Shown in pieces: positions 5,855 through 6,657 of a stretch of 6,657 nucleotides of DNA; positions within the stretch are counted from its first letter, which is position 1, and every line of letters begins with the position of its first letter. This DNA comes from an uncultured Robinsoniella sp. Lineage in GTDB: Bacteria; Bacillota; Clostridia; Lachnospirales; Lachnospiraceae. The stretch is taken from the NCBI GenBank assembly GCA_900540475.1, contig UQGG01000108.1:1-6657 (forward strand). The letters are read 5' to 3'. Both the position numbers and the translations under genes were made by a program. The notes beneath the pieces were generated by a model. That model saw only the letters and a program-made list of their open reading frames with translations, did no database searches and was not told the DNA's origin.

Positions 5855-6250
5855 TTATTTCGTTTCCTGTTTCTTTTTATATACGGAATATATGAATAAA
5901 AAGAAATACATGCCTAAAAACATATGAATCAATGTTGCAGAACCTGTACTTCCATTATATGTAACGATAAGGGTGTATAAATTAATTTCCTGTAATAGAG
6001 ATATGATAAAAGCAGCCAGGAATCCCACTACTAAATATCTGGATTTTGATAAATACTGAAACCATAAAATACATAACAATAATCCTAATATAATCCCGCT
6101 TATGCTATCCGCTAAAAATCTTGGATAGGGATTATAGGTCATTTGGGCTATTTGATTCAATGTATTCAAAATAAACATTGGAATCAGCCAGGAAAATATA
6201 ATTGGAAATAAAACTGTTATGATATTAAGGAATATATATTTTTTCTTCAT
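5855..6250 (-). CDS. Four-helix membrane protein of unknown function
   Basis: This 131-residue protein has about four hydrophobic segments (near 7-29, 46-65, 72-96 and 104-124). It has a lysine-rich N-terminus (MKKKYIF) and a lysine-rich tail (YKKKQETK). An NPYPRF motif lies in the first loop. I do not recognise the family. The frame can be opened seven codons earlier at an ATG at 6269-6271, but that codon has no ribosome binding site. The ATG at 6248-6250 has GGGAGGT (complement of 6258-6264) 7 nt upstream, so the shorter form is chosen. The gene converges on the two-component operon and has its own promoter, so a functional link to the kinase is not implied. Confidence 0.7.
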   Translation of the reverse strand: MKKKYIFLNIITVLFPIIFSWLIPMFILNTLNQIAQMTYNPYPRFLADSISGIILGLLLCILWFQYLSKSRYLVVGFLAAFIISLLQEINLYTLIVTYNGSTGSATLIHMFLGMYFFLFIYSVYKKKQETK

Positions 6251-6257
6251 AGACTCT

Positions 6258-6264
6258 ACCTCCC
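6258..6264 (-). promoter_or_regulatory. Ribosome binding site that fixes the start of the membrane protein
   Basis: GGGAGGT on the minus strand is 7 nt from the ATG at 6248-6250 and lies inside the longer reading, which therefore begins too far upstream. Confidence 0.75.
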
Positions 6265-6340
6265 AGGTCATTTACATATAAGAATAAGATATTAACAGCA
6301 GCTAATGATTGATTCGGCTCCTTATTTTAATATATAACAA

Positions 6341-6369
6341 AGTTTAACACTCTGGAATTTATCTGTCAA
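6341..6369 (-). promoter_or_regulatory. Candidate promoter of the four-helix membrane protein gene
   Basis: On the minus strand a perfect -35 TTGACA (complement of 6364-6369) is 17 bp from TAAACT (complement of 6341-6346), a four-of-six -10. An AT-only palindrome AATATTAATATT (6368-6379) overlaps the upstream edge of the -35 and could act as an UP element or operator. The predicted leader is about 85 nt. Confidence 0.5.
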
Positions 6370-6398
6370 TATTAATATTATTTTGAATTATACTGAAA

Positions 6399-6657
6399 TT
6401 AATTAAGGGAGCTAATAGTAAATGCACTGCTAGTACTACAGCCAACGTTTTGTAATGTTCTATTAAATGCATTATATTGGGGTTTAGCTGAGTAAGGACG
6501 CTTTGTAAATGATAGGTAGTGTGCGGAAAGATGGGCGTGGGAAACTGGTATGGACTCCGTCAGCTGGCCGCAGAACTGGTATTTTCTAACCTTTCCGAAG
6601 CGCTTTTTGGCGGCACGCGGGCATTCGCTCCGAAATCCTGATGCATTTCGCAGCTCA
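6399..6657 (-). other. Gene-poor right end with a GC-rich, repeat-bearing segment
   Basis: No recognisable gene lies here. By hand count bases 6521-6657 are about 55% GC, against about 28% for 6281-6480, so composition breaks near 6490-6520. The segment has a 7-bp inverted pair CGGAAAG/CTTTCCG (6524-6530 and 6591-6597) and a 9-bp direct repeat AACTGGTAT (6543-6551 and 6574-6582). On the minus strand a frame is open from the right edge to a TAA at 6399-6401, 85 codons with no known domain. On the plus strand a 35-codon frame begins at the ATG at 6531, without a good ribosome binding site. The open minus frame crosses the composition break, which argues against one real gene. A dispersed repeat or the edge of an acquired segment fits better. 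Confidence 0.3.

Noticed and set aside
6251..6271. Upstream ATG giving a 138-residue version of the four-helix protein
   Set aside because: It lacks a ribosome binding site, and the seven extra codons contain the strong site used by the internal ATG.
1..6657. CRISPR array, tRNA, rRNA, riboswitch or transposase
   Set aside because: I looked for regular repeat-spacer units, cloverleaf-like stems, conserved leader motifs and transposase motifs on both strands and found none.

Overview
The window reads like chromosomal DNA of a low-to-medium GC, Gram-positive anaerobe, most probably a gut Clostridia of the Lachnospiraceae type. The grounds are strong AGGAGG-type ribosome binding sites, consensus sigma-A promoters, an EFR1-type flavodoxin/ferredoxin fusion, an SdpI-type membrane protein and a YesN/YesM-type two-component pair. 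This placement is an inference from gene families; no rRNA or marker gene is present.

Layout from left to right. (1) Bases 2-193 hold the 3' end of a plus-strand gene that starts outside the window and ends in a membrane helix. It meets a minus-strand SdpI-like membrane protein (195-542) tail to tail. (2) A minus-strand flavodoxin + 2x[4Fe-4S] ferredoxin protein (706-1467) has a near-consensus promoter at 1518-1546. (3) A compact cassette at about 1640-2060 carries a minus-strand 86-residue coiled-coil protein (1703-1963). It lies between two 38/39-bp inverted repeats, and the left repeat doubles as its intrinsic terminator. A 14-codon micro-ORF with a strong ribosome binding site sits just beyond that terminator. 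(4) The core of the window is a plus-strand operon, 2230-5591. It encodes a large AraC-type response regulator and a membrane sensor histidine kinase that overlap by 4 nt, with a TTG start for the kinase. The operon has a candidate promoter at 2096-2124, a hairpin abutting the first ribosome binding site, and an intrinsic terminator at 5671-5700. (5) A minus-strand four-helix membrane protein of unknown function (5855-6250) has its own promoter. (6) The last ~135 bases are abruptly GC-rich (about 55% against about 28% in the preceding 200 bases). They hold repeats but no gene I can name.

How the genes work together: the only clear functional unit is the two-component pair. By family knowledge the kinase senses an extracellular ligand and phosphorylates D54 of the regulator, which then controls target genes through its C-terminal HTH pair. 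YesMN-type pairs often sit beside sugar ABC transporters, but none is seen here and the operon ends in a terminator, so the target genes lie outside the window or elsewhere. The kinase has degenerate glycine boxes in its ATP-binding domain. The flanking minus-strand genes look like independent units. I see no CRISPR, tRNA, rRNA, transposase or recognisable defence system. The most unusual structure is the inverted-repeat-bounded coiled-coil cassette.
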